64,000 nucleotides of DNA from Pseudomonas sp. GD04091 (GTDB taxonomy: Bacteria; Pseudomonadota; Gammaproteobacteria; Pseudomonadales; Pseudomonadaceae). Every line of letters begins with the position of its first letter. Position 1 is the first letter of the stretch. The stretch covers positions 186,001-250,000 of the forward strand of contig NZ_JAOEBG010000007.1 in assembly GCF_029836165.1 (NCBI RefSeq), in the 5' to 3' direction. The notes below the pieces were generated by a model that did not search any database, had not been told where the DNA came from, and saw only the letters and a program-made list of their open reading frames with translations. Both the position numbers and the translations under genes were made by a program. This document shows positions 54,025 to 62,753 of this stretch, one piece after another.

Positions 54025-55197
54025 ATGGCTCAGCCACACAGTGCGCGCAGTCGCGCCATCGAACCCTTCCATGTCATGGCCCTGCTGGCCCGGGCCAATG
54101 AGCTGCAGGCTGCCGGCCATGACGTGATCCACCTCGAGATCGGCGAGCCGGACTTCACCACCGCAGCGCCGATCGTCGCCGCCGGCCAGGCCGCCCTGGC
54201 CGCCGGGCACACCCGCTACACGGCAGCGCGTGGCCTGCCACAGTTGCGCGAGGCGATCGCCGGGTTCTATGGCCAGCGCTACGGTGTGGATCTCGACCCA
54301 GAACGCATTCTCATCACTCCGGGCGGCTCTGGCGCGCTGCTTCTGGCCAGCAGCCTGCTAGTCGATCCGGGCAAGCACTGGCTGCTGGCCGACCCCGGCT
54401 ATCCGTGCAACCGCCATTTCCTGCGCCTGGTCGAAGGCGGCGCGCAGCTGGTGCCCGTGGGGCCGGACGTCAACTACCAGCTGACCGCCGACCTGGTCGA
54501 ACGCTACTGGGACAAGGACACCGTCGGCGCGTTGGTCGCTTCGCCCGCCAACCCGACCGGCACGGTGCTCGATCGCGATGAGCTGGCGGGCCTGTCGAGC
54601 GCCATCCGCGCGCACCACGGCCATCTGGTGGTGGACGAGATCTACCATGGCCTTACCTATGGCATGGATGCGCCGAGCGTGCTGGAAGTGGACGACCAGG
54701 CGTTTGTCCTGAACAGTTTTTCCAAATATTTCGGCATGACCGGCTGGCGCCTGGGCTGGCTGGTAGCCCCACCGTCGGCGGTGGGCGATCTGGAGAAGCT
54801 GGCGCAGAACCTCTATATCAGTGCCCCAAGCATGGCCCAGCATGCCGCGCTGGCGTGCTTCCAGCCAGAAACCCTGGCGATCCTCGAGGAGCGCCGCAGC
54901 GAGTTCGCCCGCCGCCGCGACTACCTGCTGCCGGCCCTGCGTGAACTGGGCTTCGGCATCGCCGTGGAACCACAGGGTGCCTTCTATCTGTACGCCGATA
55001 TCAGCGCCTTCGGTGGCGACGCCTTCGCCTTCTGTCGGCATTTCCTGGAAACCGAGCACCTGGCCTTCACCCCTGGCCTGGATTTCGGTCGTCATCAGGC
55101 AGGTCATCATGTGCGTTTCGCCTATACCCAGAGCCTGCCGCGCCTCGAGGAGGCAGTGCGGCGCATTGCCCGTGGCCTGCGGAGCTGGCAGGGCTGA
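54025..55197 (+). CDS. PLP-dependent class I/II aminotransferase
   Basis: A 390-residue fold-type I enzyme. It has [12 protein letters not shown], the aldehyde-phosphate region [33 protein letters not shown], and the PLP Schiff-base Lys in [16 protein letters not shown]. The Arg in the [10 protein letters not shown] end binds the substrate carboxylate. Substrate specificity is not determined by these motifs. The ATG at 54025 follows GAGAAGG. Its stop overlaps the start of sfsA by 1-4 bp, so both are cotranscribed. Confidence 0.92.
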   Translation: MAQPHSARSRAIEPFHVMALLARANELQAAGHDVIHLEIGEPDFTTAAPIVAAGQAALAAGHTRYTAARGLPQLREAIAGFYGQRYGVDLDPERILITPGGSGALLLASSLLVDPGKHWLLADPGYPCNRHFLRLVEGGAQLVPVGPDVNYQLTADLVERYWDKDTVGALVASPANPTGTVLDRDELAGLSSAIRAHHGHLVVDEIYHGLTYGMDAPSVLEVDDQAFVLNSFSKYFGMTGWRLGWLVAPPSAVGDLEKLAQNLYISAPSMAQHAALACFQPETLAILEERRSEFARRRDYLLPALRELGFGIAVEPQGAFYLYADISAFGGDAFAFCRHFLETEHLAFTPGLDFGRHQAGHHVRFAYTQSLPRLEEAVRRIARGLRSWQG

Positions 55198-55913
55198 TGA
55201 TGTTTTTCCCCGAACTCGAACAGGCGCGGCTGTTGCGCCGATACAAGCGTTTCCTGGCCGACATCGAGCTCGCCAGTGGCGAGCAGATCACCATCCACTG
55301 CCCGAACACCGGCTCCATGCTCAACTGCATGCGTGAGGGCGGGCAGGTGTGGTTCAGCCGCTCCAACGACCCCAAGCGCAAGTTGCCCGGTACCTGGGAG
55401 ATCAGCGAGACCCCCCAGGGGCGGCTGGCCTGCGTCAACACCGGACGCGCGAATGCCGTGGTGGAAGAGGCTCTGCGCGCAGGCGTCATCACCGAGCTTG
55501 CCGGTTTCACCACGCTCAGGCGTGAAGTGGCCTATGGCGAGGAGCGCAGCCGCATCGACTTCTATCTGGAGTTTGCCGACGCTCGCAAAGCCTATGTCGA
55601 GGTCAAGAGCGTGACGCTCGGTTACCCCGACTCGCCTGTCGCGGCCTTTCCCGACGCCGTCACCCAGCGTGGCGCCAAGCATCTGCGCGAACTGGCGGCC
55701 CTGGCGCGCCAGGGCATCCGTGCGGTGCAACTGTACTGTGTGAATCTGACTGGTATCGAAGCCGTGCGCCCGGCGCAGGAGATCGACGCCGCCTATGCCC
55801 AGGCCCTGCGCGCCGCGGTGGCGGAGGGTGTCGAGGTGCTGGCCTATGGCACCCGTCTCGACGCCCGGCAGATCGTCATCGATCGAGCGTTGCCGGTGTT
55901 GCTCGATCCGTGA
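55197..55913 (+). CDS. sfsA: Sugar fermentation stimulation protein SfsA
   Basis: A 238-residue SfsA with family motifs [25 protein letters not shown] and IDFYLEF...YVEVKSVTL, a PD-(D/E)xK-like nuclease core. The name comes from an E. coli overexpression effect; nucleic-acid binding is likely and the true role is unknown. The ATGATG at 55197 overlaps the upstream TGA. Its last 38 bp overlap the convergent Rieske gene. Confidence 0.95.
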   Translation: MMFFPELEQARLLRRYKRFLADIELASGEQITIHCPNTGSMLNCMREGGQVWFSRSNDPKRKLPGTWEISETPQGRLACVNTGRANAVVEEALRAGVITELAGFTTLRREVAYGEERSRIDFYLEFADARKAYVEVKSVTLGYPDSPVAAFPDAVTQRGAKHLRELAALARQGIRAVQLYCVNLTGIEAVRPAQEIDAAYAQALRAAVAEGVEVLAYGTRLDARQIVIDRALPVLLDP

Positions 55914-56220
55914 GCCAGATGCCCTGGCTGTCTTCCAGGCAGTCCAGGGCCTCCAGCCATTCGCCCGCACAAGGTCCGGCCACGCACTCACCGCTTTCGA
56001 TCAGGAACAGCGCTCCGTGATGGGCGCATTGGATCAGGCTCGCGCTGTCGTCGAGAAAGCTGTCCGCTTCCCAGTTCAGTGGAATGCCGCGGTGCGGGCA
56101 GCGGTTGCCATAGAGGTAGACCTTGCCCTGGCGGCGCACGGCGAACAATGGCGCGCCAGCTACGCTGAAGGCGCGGCCATGGCCTTCGGCAAGGTCGCAG
56201 GAGGTGCAGAGAAAGTGCAT
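55876..56220 (-). CDS. Small Rieske [2Fe-2S] protein
   Basis: A 114-residue single Rieske domain. Both cluster-binding motifs are present: CPHRGI (about 41-46) and CAHHGALF (about 70-77). A CTSC pair at residues 5-8 lies outside the cluster motifs. Such stand-alone Rieske ferredoxin-like proteins are common next to sfsA in pseudomonads, with unknown partner. It is convergent with and overlaps sfsA, and divergent from the haem importer operon, whose Fur-box-like site lies in the shared promoter region. Confidence 0.9.
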   Translation of the reverse strand: MHFLCTSCDLAEGHGRAFSVAGAPLFAVRRQGKVYLYGNRCPHRGIPLNWEADSFLDDSASLIQCAHHGALFLIESGECVAGPCAGEWLEALDCLEDSQGIWLTDRATPATLDR

Positions 56221-56270
56221 CGAGGCGGAATCTTCCGGTTAAGCCGTGTGACAAAGGGATGGCTTGACGC

Positions 56271-56289
56271 TTCAATGCGAATAATTATC
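56271..56289. promoter_or_regulatory. Fur-box-like site before the haem importer operon
   Basis: TTCAATGCGAATAATTATC agrees with the 19-bp Fur consensus at 13 positions. It lies about 95 bp upstream of hmuT and 50 bp upstream of the divergent Rieske gene. Confidence 0.6.
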
Positions 56290-56382
56290 AAATTGCCCAC
56301 ACTCGCCGCGCCAGGCTGTCTATGGTGCGCACTTCCACCGCTCGCCACAAGGCGCGCGGCTCGCCTCCAGCAAAGGAATCCG

Positions 56383-57267
56383 ATGATGCGTCGTCCCGCT
56401 GCCCTGTTCGCCCTGTGCGCCGGTCTTGCCCTGTCCACCCAGGCCCTGGCCGCCGAGGTCCCGCAGCGTTGGGTCAGCGCCGGTGGCGCCTTGAGCGAGT
56501 GGATCAGCGCCCTGGGCGGCGAGCAACGCCTGGTCGGCGTCGACACCACCAGCCAGCACCCGCAATCGCTGAAGGCGCTGCCCAGCATCGGCTACCAGCG
56601 CCAGTTGTCGGCCGAGGGCATCCTCAGCCTGCGCCCGGATGTACTGGTCGGCACCGAGGAGATGGGGCCACCGCCGGTCCTGGCGCAGATCCGCAATGCC
56701 GGGGTTCGGGTCGAGCTGTTTTCCAGCAAGGCCGAGATCGCTGCGGTGGACGAGAATCTGAAACACCTTGGCGTGCTGCTGGGCAATGCAGAAAAGGCCA
56801 ACGAGCTTGCCACTGACTACAAGCAGCGACTGGACACTTTGCAGGGGCAGATCAAGCAGGCCCAGGCCGGACAGAAGGCACCAGGCGTGCTGCTGCTGGT
56901 CGGCCATGCCGGCGCCAAACCGCTGATCGCGGGACAGGGCACCGCGGGTGACTGGGTGCTGCGTCAGGCGGGCGGGCGCAATCTTGCCGATCACCAGGGC
57001 TACAAGAATTTCTCGGTGGAGGCCCTGGCGGCGCTGAATCCGGACGTGGTGGTGTTCTCCGATCGTGCCCTCGACGGCGAGCAGGCCTTGCAGGCGCTGC
57101 TCAAGGAGAATCCGGCATTGGCGGCCTCGCGCGCGGCACGCGACAAACGCCTGGTATCGCTCGACCCGACTTTGCTGGTCGGCGGCCTCGGCCCGCGCCT
57201 GCCCGCCACGCTGCATGAACTGGCAGCGCGCTTCTATCCCGCCGCCAAGGCCAGCCTCAACCCATGA
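56383..57267 (+). CDS. hmuT: Haemin ABC transporter, periplasmic binding protein
   Basis: A 294-residue class III binding protein (BtuF-like fold). A signal peptide is cleaved after ALAA near residue 23. It shows the haem-type features VSAGGALSEWISALGG and VGVDTTSQHP and a TroA/BtuF-type helix backbone. It receives haem in the periplasm and passes it to HmuU. The operon runs hmuT-hmuU-hmuV with 4- and 1-bp overlaps. No TonB-dependent receptor or haem-degrading gene is adjacent. The Fur-box-like site upstream implies iron repression. The gene is called phuT in P. aeruginosa. Confidence 0.92.
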   Translation: MMRRPAALFALCAGLALSTQALAAEVPQRWVSAGGALSEWISALGGEQRLVGVDTTSQHPQSLKALPSIGYQRQLSAEGILSLRPDVLVGTEEMGPPPVLAQIRNAGVRVELFSSKAEIAAVDENLKHLGVLLGNAEKANELATDYKQRLDTLQGQIKQAQAGQKAPGVLLLVGHAGAKPLIAGQGTAGDWVLRQAGGRNLADHQGYKNFSVEALAALNPDVVVFSDRALDGEQALQALLKENPALAASRAARDKRLVSLDPTLLVGGLGPRLPATLHELAARFYPAAKASLNP

Positions 57268-58301
57268 GGCAGCGGGTCCAACCACGCACGTTGTTCATTG
57301 TCCTGGCATTGCTGTGCCTGCTGGCGGTCTGGCTGTCGCTGGCGCTGGGGCCGGTCAGCCTGCCGCTGTTCGACACCTTGCGTGCCGGGCTGCGCCTGAT
57401 CGGGCTGCCGGTTTCCGGCGAGGGCCTGGAGCAGGCCGAAATGATCCTCGGGCAGATCCGTCTGCCACGCACCTTGCTGGGGCTTGCCGTGGGCGCGGTG
57501 CTGGCGTTGTCCGGCGTGGCGATGCAGGGGCTGTTCCGCAACCCGCTGGCCGACCCGGGGCTGGTGGGGGTCGCCAGCGGCGCGGCCCTCGGCGCGGCGG
57601 TGGCCATCGTCGGCGGCAGCTGGCTGGGCGGTATTCCCGAGTGGTTCGCGCCTTATCTGCTGTCGCTGTGCGCGTTCGTCGGCGGCCTGGGGGTGACGGC
57701 GATGGTGTATCGCCTGGGGCGTCGCGACGGGCAGACCAATGTCGCCACCATGCTCCTGGCCGGCATCGCCATGACCGCGCTGGGCGGCTCCGCGGTCGGC
57801 CTGTTCACCTACCTGGCCGATGACGCCACCCTGCGAACCCTGACCTTCTGGAACCTGGGCAGCCTCAATGGCGCCAGCTATGAGCGCCTGTGGCCACTGC
57901 TGCTGGTTTGCGCGGTGGTGGCGCTGTGGCTGCCACGCCGGGCGCAGGCGCTCAATGCGCTGCTGCTGGGCGAGTCCGAAGCCCGCCACCTGGGCATCGA
58001 GGTGGAGACGCTCAAGCGTGAACTGGTGTTCTGCACGGCGCTGGGCGTTGGCGCGGCGGTCGCGGCCGCCGGCCTGATCGGCTTCATCGGCCTGGTGGTG
58101 CCGCACCTGGTGCGCCTGGTGGCAGGGCCGGACCATCGTGTCCTGCTGCCCGCTTCGCTGCTGGCCGGTGGCACGCTGCTGCTGTTTGCCGACCTGATCG
58201 CCCGGCTGGCCCTGGCGCCGGCGGAGTTGCCGATCGGTATCGTCACGGCCTTCATCGGTGCGCCGTTCTTCCTGTTCCTGCTGGTGAGGGGGCGTAGCTG
58301 A
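57264..58301 (+). CDS. hmuU: Haemin ABC transporter, permease
   Basis: A 345-residue FecCD-family permease with about ten membrane helices. Family motifs are [35 protein letters not shown] (split, near residues 71-100), the coupling region around [12 protein letters not shown], and [11 protein letters not shown] near the C-terminus. It forms the inner-membrane channel with HmuV. Its ATG overlaps the hmuT stop by 4 bp. Confidence 0.95.
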   Translation: MRQRVQPRTLFIVLALLCLLAVWLSLALGPVSLPLFDTLRAGLRLIGLPVSGEGLEQAEMILGQIRLPRTLLGLAVGAVLALSGVAMQGLFRNPLADPGLVGVASGAALGAAVAIVGGSWLGGIPEWFAPYLLSLCAFVGGLGVTAMVYRLGRRDGQTNVATMLLAGIAMTALGGSAVGLFTYLADDATLRTLTFWNLGSLNGASYERLWPLLLVCAVVALWLPRRAQALNALLLGESEARHLGIEVETLKRELVFCTALGVGAAVAAAGLIGFIGLVVPHLVRLVAGPDHRVLLPASLLAGGTLLLFADLIARLALAPAELPIGIVTAFIGAPFFLFLLVRGRS

Positions 58302-59068
58302 TGCTCGATGTCGAAGGGTTGTCGCTCAAGCGTGGCAACGCTCAGGTATTGCACGATATCCACCTGCAACTGCGCCCCGGACTGATCCTCGGCGTGCTCG
58401 GCCCCAATGGTGCGGGCAAGAGCAGCCTGCTGGGCGCGCTGTGCGGCGAGCTGGCGGCCAGCGCAGGGCAGGTGCGGCTGGATGGGCGCGCCCTGGACCA
58501 ATGGTCCGGCCAGGATCGGGCCCGACGCCTGGCGGTGTTGCCACAGGTGTCCACGCTCGGCTTCTCGTTCAATGTTGAGGAAGTGGTCGGGATGGGGCGT
58601 CTGCCCCATGCCAGTGGGCGGCAGCGCGACCGCGAGATCGTCAGCGCGGCGCTGGAGGCGGCGGATGCGCTGCACCTGGTCGATCGCAGCTACCTGGCGC
58701 TGTCCGGCGGTGAGCGCCAGCGTGTGCACCTCGCCCGGGTGCTGGCCCAATTGTGGCCGGGCGAGGCGGGCAGCACGCTACTGCTGGACGAACCCACCTC
58801 GGCCCTCGATCCGCTGCACCAGCACACCACGCTGCAGGCCGTGCGCAGTTTTGCCGACCGGGGCGCGGCGGTGCTGGTGATCCTGCATGACCTGAACCTC
58901 GCCGCGCGCTACTGTGACCAGATCCTGCTGCTCGAGCAGGGGCGCTGCCATGCGCTGGACACACCGCGACAAGTGCTGACCCCCGCGTCGCTGAAAGCCG
59001 TGTTCGGCATCGACGTGCTGGTACAGCCGCATCCGGAGCGCGGCCATCCGCTGATCATCACTCGCTAG
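58301..59068 (+). CDS. hmuV: Haemin ABC transporter, ATPase
   Basis: A 255-residue ABC ATPase. Walker [11 protein letters not shown]-loop around VLPQVS, signature [15 protein letters not shown], Walker [13 protein letters not shown] and H-loop [10 protein letters not shown] are all intact. The spacing between signature and Walker B is longer than in most vitamin/siderophore ATPases ([10 protein letters not shown]), typical of HmuV. It overlaps hmuU by one base. Confidence 0.95.
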   Translation: MLDVEGLSLKRGNAQVLHDIHLQLRPGLILGVLGPNGAGKSSLLGALCGELAASAGQVRLDGRALDQWSGQDRARRLAVLPQVSTLGFSFNVEEVVGMGRLPHASGRQRDREIVSAALEAADALHLVDRSYLALSGGERQRVHLARVLAQLWPGEAGSTLLLDEPTSALDPLHQHTTLQAVRSFADRGAAVLVILHDLNLAARYCDQILLLEQGRCHALDTPRQVLTPASLKAVFGIDVLVQPHPERGHPLIITR

Positions 59069-59078
59069 GAGCCTGACC

Positions 59079-59972
59079 ATGCGCCACCTGTTGCTGTCCA
59101 GCCTGACGGTTTGCCTGGCGCTGGCGTTGGGCGCCTGCCAGGCCAGCCTGCCACCGTTGCCGGCCTGGCAAAGCAGCGAGGGGCGCGATAGCGCGCAGCT
59201 CGGGCAGATCATCGACCTGGCCAGCGGGCAGCGGTTGACCCCGGAGCAACTGGTCCGGCACCTGGCCGACGCACCCCGGGTGCTGGTCGGCGAGAAGCAT
59301 GACAACCCCGACCACCATGCCCTGCAGCTCTGGCTGCTGCACGCGCTGGAAGCGAGACGGCCGCAGGGCAGCCTGCTGTTGGAAATGCTCCAGCCCGAGC
59401 AGCAGCCCCTGGTGGATGCGCTGAAGAAGGACGCCCGACTGCCTGCCGACCTGCCCAAGGCCCTGGCGTGGCAGGAAGGCTGGGATTGGAAGCAGTATGG
59501 ACCGATCGTCCGTGACGCCCTGGCCGGGCCCTATCCGTTGTTGTCCGCCAACCTGTCACCGGGTGAGGTCCGCCAGGCCTATCGCCAGCCGGTCAGCCCG
59601 CCAGGGCTGCGTTCCAATGCCCAGGCTGTAAAGAAGGCGCTGCTCGAGCAGGTGCGTGCCGGTCACTGCAACCTGCTGCCCGAGCGCCAGCTGCCCGCCA
59701 TGCTCGCCGTCCAGCAGCAACGCGACCGACGCATCGCCGAGCGCCTGCTGGGTGCCGCGCAGCCTGCGCTGTTGTTCACGGGCAGCTATCACGCCCGCAA
59801 GGATATCGGCGTGCCGTTGCACCTGGCCGACCTGGGGGCCAAGGGGCAGAGCGAGGTCTTGCTGTTGGCGGAAGTGGGGGAGGTGGTCGAGGCGGGCATG
59901 GCCGATTTCGTCTGGTACACCGCGGCGCTGCCCGAGCAGGACTACTGCGCCCAGCTGCGCAAGGGGCATTGA
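59079..59972 (+). CDS. ChaN-family haem-binding lipoprotein
   Basis: A 297-residue lipoprotein. The lipobox LGAC puts the lipidated Cys at residue 20, and a ChaN (DUF399) domain follows with RVLVGEKHDNPDHHALQLWLL and LFTGSYHARKDIGVPLHL. ChaN-type proteins bind haem at the outer membrane; the P. aeruginosa relative in the phu operon is PhuW. It starts 10 bp after hmuV, so it belongs to the same operon. Confidence 0.9.
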   Translation: MRHLLLSSLTVCLALALGACQASLPPLPAWQSSEGRDSAQLGQIIDLASGQRLTPEQLVRHLADAPRVLVGEKHDNPDHHALQLWLLHALEARRPQGSLLLEMLQPEQQPLVDALKKDARLPADLPKALAWQEGWDWKQYGPIVRDALAGPYPLLSANLSPGEVRQAYRQPVSPPGLRSNAQAVKKALLEQVRAGHCNLLPERQLPAMLAVQQQRDRRIAERLLGAAQPALLFTGSYHARKDIGVPLHLADLGAKGQSEVLLLAEVGEVVEAGMADFVWYTAALPEQDYCAQLRKGH

Positions 59973-59982
59973 ATCGCGGGCA

Positions 59983-60096
59983 AAAAAAGACCCGGCAAAG
60001 TGCCGGGTCAATAACCGTGATTAGCCTGATGAGGAGATAATCTGAGAGTCCGAACCAGGGAGCTTTCAGGTTACCCAACCAGTCTCGCGACCAGTT
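59983..60096 (-). ncRNA. prrF: PrrF iron-responsive small RNA
   Basis: About 114 nt on the minus strand, starting AACTGGTCGCGAGA. It contains the conserved pairing core (CTCAGATTATCTCCTCATCA and GGCTAATCACGG) and ends in GACCCGGCA-CTT-TGCCGGGTC plus seven T residues. This matches PrrF1/PrrF2, which repress iron-rich protein mRNAs (for example sodB and TCA enzymes) when iron is low. A Fur box sits directly upstream. It is convergent with the haem importer operon. Pseudomonads outside P. aeruginosa usually have two unlinked copies; only one is here. Confidence 0.93.
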
Positions 60097-60098
60097 GA

Positions 60099-60117
60099 GA
60101 TAATCATAACGATTCTC
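60099..60117. promoter_or_regulatory. Fur box of prrF
   Basis: GATAATCATAACGATTCTC matches the 19-bp Fur consensus at 15 positions. It ends three bases before the inferred prrF start, so Fe-Fur would block transcription. Confidence 0.85.
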
Positions 60118-60144
60118 ATTTCGGCGTCAATGCCTTTTGCCAAT

Positions 60145-60423
60145 TTATTTTTCGTTCTTCTGCGCCGGGCACTTCGCATCGAGCTGCTCGTTCAACGCTT
60201 GCTTGCGTTCGGCCGGCAGGTCGTTCCAATGCATGTCCAGCAGGGCGCCTTCAATGGCGTACAACAACACCTTCGAAGCCCGGAATCCTCGCGTTCTCAC
60301 CGCCTGGTACGCGCCTACGGCGCCCAGGCGGCGAAGATCCGATGCGCTGTGAATGCCGACGGCGTGCAGCCATTGCGCGGAGGTCTTGCCAAGGTTTTTC
60401 AGATGCTGCAATTCATCGTTCAT
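60145..60423 (-). CDS. TfoX/Sxy C-terminal-domain protein
   Basis: A 92-residue protein matching only the C-terminal helical domain of TfoX/Sxy: ELQHLKNLGKTSAQWLHAVGI, SDLRRLGAVGAYQAVR and LLYAIEGALLDMHWNDLP. The N-terminal TfoX domain is missing. Stand-alone versions are widespread, with no demonstrated role; full TfoX is a competence regulator in other bacteria. It is monocistronic. The prrF promoter lies immediately downstream. Confidence 0.85.
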   Translation of the reverse strand: MNDELQHLKNLGKTSAQWLHAVGIHSASDLRRLGAVGAYQAVRTRGFRASKVLLYAIEGALLDMHWNDLPAERKQALNEQLDAKCPAQKNEK

Positions 60424-60568
60424 CGAGCCTCCTTGCGATGGCTGAACGGGTCATGTGGATAAATCGCGAGCAGGTCAATGAGCAGTGTAGCGGGGGTTGT
60501 GAATAACGCGGCCTTTTGCCATCGGGGCCGACGGGGTGCAGTGATTCCGCATGCCCGGCAGGTGTTGC

Positions 60569-60604
60569 CATCGTGGGAGCGGGGCAGGCTCGCTCCCATG
60601 AATG
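60569..60604. repeat. Single REP hairpin
   Basis: CATCG-TGGGAGCG-N9-CGCTCCCA-TGAATG (stem 60574-60581/60591-60598), 17 bp past the pentapeptide gene stop. It lies in the 197-bp gap before tfoX-like; the rest of that gap shows nothing. Confidence 0.75.
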
Positions 60605-60620
60605 GGCACAGCGCCGCCAA

Positions 60621-60974
60621 TCATTCCTGGCGCGAACCGCGATAGCGCATGCGCGTGCCGAACTTCGCCGACATGAGAATCTCATCGGCGCTCAACTCGG
60701 CAGGGAAATAAGTCCCGGAGATCTGCGCGTGGGCGATGCTGGCCCCCTCCATGCCGTTGTCCCGCAGATCCAGCCCGCGCAGGTCGGCGGCACGGAAGTA
60801 GGCATCGGTGAAATCGATGCCACGTACGTCCAGGGCGCGCAGGTCCAGACCGCGGAAGTCGCCGCCGCGAAAATCGATGGGCGTGTCCACCGGCTTCTCA
60901 CGGTTGAAGGCGGCGATCTTCTCGTCGCGGACCAGGGCATACAGGGCGTTGTCCAGCTGACGGGGTTGGTTCAT
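60621..60974 (-). CDS. Pentapeptide-repeat protein
   Basis: A 117-residue protein with about eight tandem A(D/N)LxX-type pentapeptides (residues about 33-77: IDFRGGDFRGLDLRALDVRG and on to DLRGLDLRDNGM). These form a short right-handed quadrilateral helix. Flanking segments (1-30 and 80-117) are not repetitive. It is far shorter than the gyrase-protecting Qnr/MfpA proteins, so that role is unlikely. The function is unknown. The start ATG is at 60974. Confidence 0.85.
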   Translation of the reverse strand: MNQPRQLDNALYALVRDEKIAAFNREKPVDTPIDFRGGDFRGLDLRALDVRGIDFTDAYFRAADLRGLDLRDNGMEGASIAHAQISGTYFPAELSADEILMSAKFGTRMRYRGSRQE

Positions 60975-61074
60975 GGCGGCGCCTCCTCCGTGGGGTGTGA
61001 TGATATTGTAATGCCATCACTTGAGGGGCGCCGGACTTCAGCCGTGAACTGTCGATTGGTTCACGGCTGCGGGC

Positions 61075-62637
61075 TCAAAGGCCGGGAAGGTGCTGACGGA
61101 TCTGTTCGATCAGTTGGTCCATGCTGGCGCTTTCCTGGGTGTTCACGCGCTTGCTGTGCTTCTGTTCTTCGGCATCCAGCGGGTCGCGGCTGGCCTGCTG
61201 GGCCTTGACCACTTCCAGGGTGGCGTCCGAGGGGTCGATGGCTTCGGCCTGGCGCTGGGCCAGCCAGCTGGCGATCACCGCGTCGGGGGCCTGGCAGTCG
61301 AGGATCAGGAACGGCACGCCGGTCTCGCTGGCGATGTCGGCCGCGGCCTTGCGCTGCTCGTGCTTGAGGTAGGTGGCGTCGAGCACTACCGGGAAACCGG
61401 CACGCAGGATGATCGCCGCCAATTTATGCAGGCGCTGGTAGGTGGCGCGGCTGGCGTCCTTGTCGTAGATGCCGGCTTCCAGTTGGCCGGCGTCGGCTGC
61501 CTGCTGCTTGCCGAACAGGCGCTTGCGCTCCACGTCCGAACGGACGCGTACCGCGCCCAGCGCCTCGACCAGGCGCATGGCCACGTGGCTCTTGCCCACC
61601 GCCGACACGCCCTGGGTGATGGCCAGCAGGCGCGAGGGGATGGCGCTGTAGCTTTCGGCGAGGTTGGCGTAGTTGCGGTAGGTGCGCAGGGTAGTGGCGC
61701 GCTGCACGCCATCGGCGTCGGGGGCCAGGCTGAACAGCGCGACCTTGGCCCGTACCAGGGCGCGGTAGGCCTTGTAGAAGTTCAGCAACTCCAGGCCTTC
61801 ATAGTCGCCGGTCAGCTCCAGGTACTGGCTGATGAAGCGGCGCGACAGGCATTTCAGGCCGCGGTCCTCGAGGTCCATGGCCAGGAACCCGACATCGGCG
61901 TAGACATCGGTCAGGCGGAACGGCTCGTTGAATTCGATGCAGTCGAAGATCACCACCTTGCCGTCGATCAGCGTGGCATTGCCCAGGTGGATGTCGCCGT
62001 GGCATTCGCGGATGAAGCCATCGGCCTTGCGCGCTTCGAGCAGGCCGTGCAGGCGCTTGAAGCTGTCCTGTGCCCAGGCCTGCAGCGCATCGAGCTGCTG
62101 CAGGTCGGCCTTGTCGGTGAGGAATGGACGGATCTGTTCGAAGTTCTGCTCCACTGGCGCCATCACCGCGTCCGGAGTGCCCAGCGGGTGATTGACCGAC
62201 ACTTTCGGCGCCTGCAGGTGGAATTCGGCGATCTGCCGGGCCATCTGGTCGATGTGGCCGGCGTTCAGCTCGCCATTGGCCTGCAGGGTGCTGAGCATCT
62301 GGTCCTGAGGGAACTGACGCATTTTCAGCGCGTATTCGATGGCCGGGCCTTCGCCGCCGATCCGCGGCGCCTCGACGCTGCCGGTGATCGGCAGCACTTC
62401 CAGGTACAGGCCTTCGGTCAGCCGCTGGTTCAGGCGCAGCTCTTCGTTACAAAAATGTCCGCGCTGATCCAGGCCGGTGAAATCGAGGAAGCCGAAGTTC
62501 ATCGGCTTCTTGATCTTGTAGGCGTACTCGCCAGTGAGCAGGACCCAGGAGATGTGCGTCTCGATGAGCTGGAAACCCGCGACCGGATGCGGATAGAGGG
62601 CGGGGTTCTGCAGCGCGCTGATCAGGGCTTGGCTCAC
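61075..62637 (-). CDS. Fusion of aminoglycoside phosphotransferase-like and P-loop kinase domains
   Basis: A 520-residue two-domain protein. The first part (about 1-330) is APH/CHK kinase-like, with ECHGDIHLGNATLIDGKVVIFDCIEF-type catalytic and metal loops (HGDxHxxN, then FDxIEF). The second (about 335-500) is a zeta-toxin/AAA-like P-loop kinase: GVSAVGKSHVA as Walker A, VVLDATYLKHEQRKAA downstream. Such fusions are widespread in Pseudomonas and often annotated as bifunctional aminoglycoside phosphotransferase/ATP-binding protein. The true substrate is unknown and resistance should not be assumed. Confidence 0.87.
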   Translation of the reverse strand: MSQALISALQNPALYPHPVAGFQLIETHISWVLLTGEYAYKIKKPMNFGFLDFTGLDQRGHFCNEELRLNQRLTEGLYLEVLPITGSVEAPRIGGEGPAIEYALKMRQFPQDQMLSTLQANGELNAGHIDQMARQIAEFHLQAPKVSVNHPLGTPDAVMAPVEQNFEQIRPFLTDKADLQQLDALQAWAQDSFKRLHGLLEARKADGFIRECHGDIHLGNATLIDGKVVIFDCIEFNEPFRLTDVYADVGFLAMDLEDRGLKCLSRRFISQYLELTGDYEGLELLNFYKAYRALVRAKVALFSLAPDADGVQRATTLRTYRNYANLAESYSAIPSRLLAITQGVSAVGKSHVAMRLVEALGAVRVRSDVERKRLFGKQQAADAGQLEAGIYDKDASRATYQRLHKLAAIILRAGFPVVLDATYLKHEQRKAAADIASETGVPFLILDCQAPDAVIASWLAQRQAEAIDPSDATLEVVKAQQASRDPLDAEEQKHSKRVNTQESASMDQLIEQIRQHLPGL

Positions 62638-62753
62638 GGATCATCCTTCAGGGTCAGGGAATTCGAATCGGACATTATGGTCAATGGTGCCGTCCCTGCA
62701 AACCGCCGAGGGGCGTCTGCCTCCCTTTTTCAAAGTGCGTATAATCCGCCGCC

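Noticed and set aside
61075..62637. Antibiotic-resistance phosphotransferase or zeta-toxin system
   Set aside because: The protein has both folds but there is no antitoxin gene, and the fusion is widespread in core Pseudomonas genomes; a resistance or toxin role is not supported.
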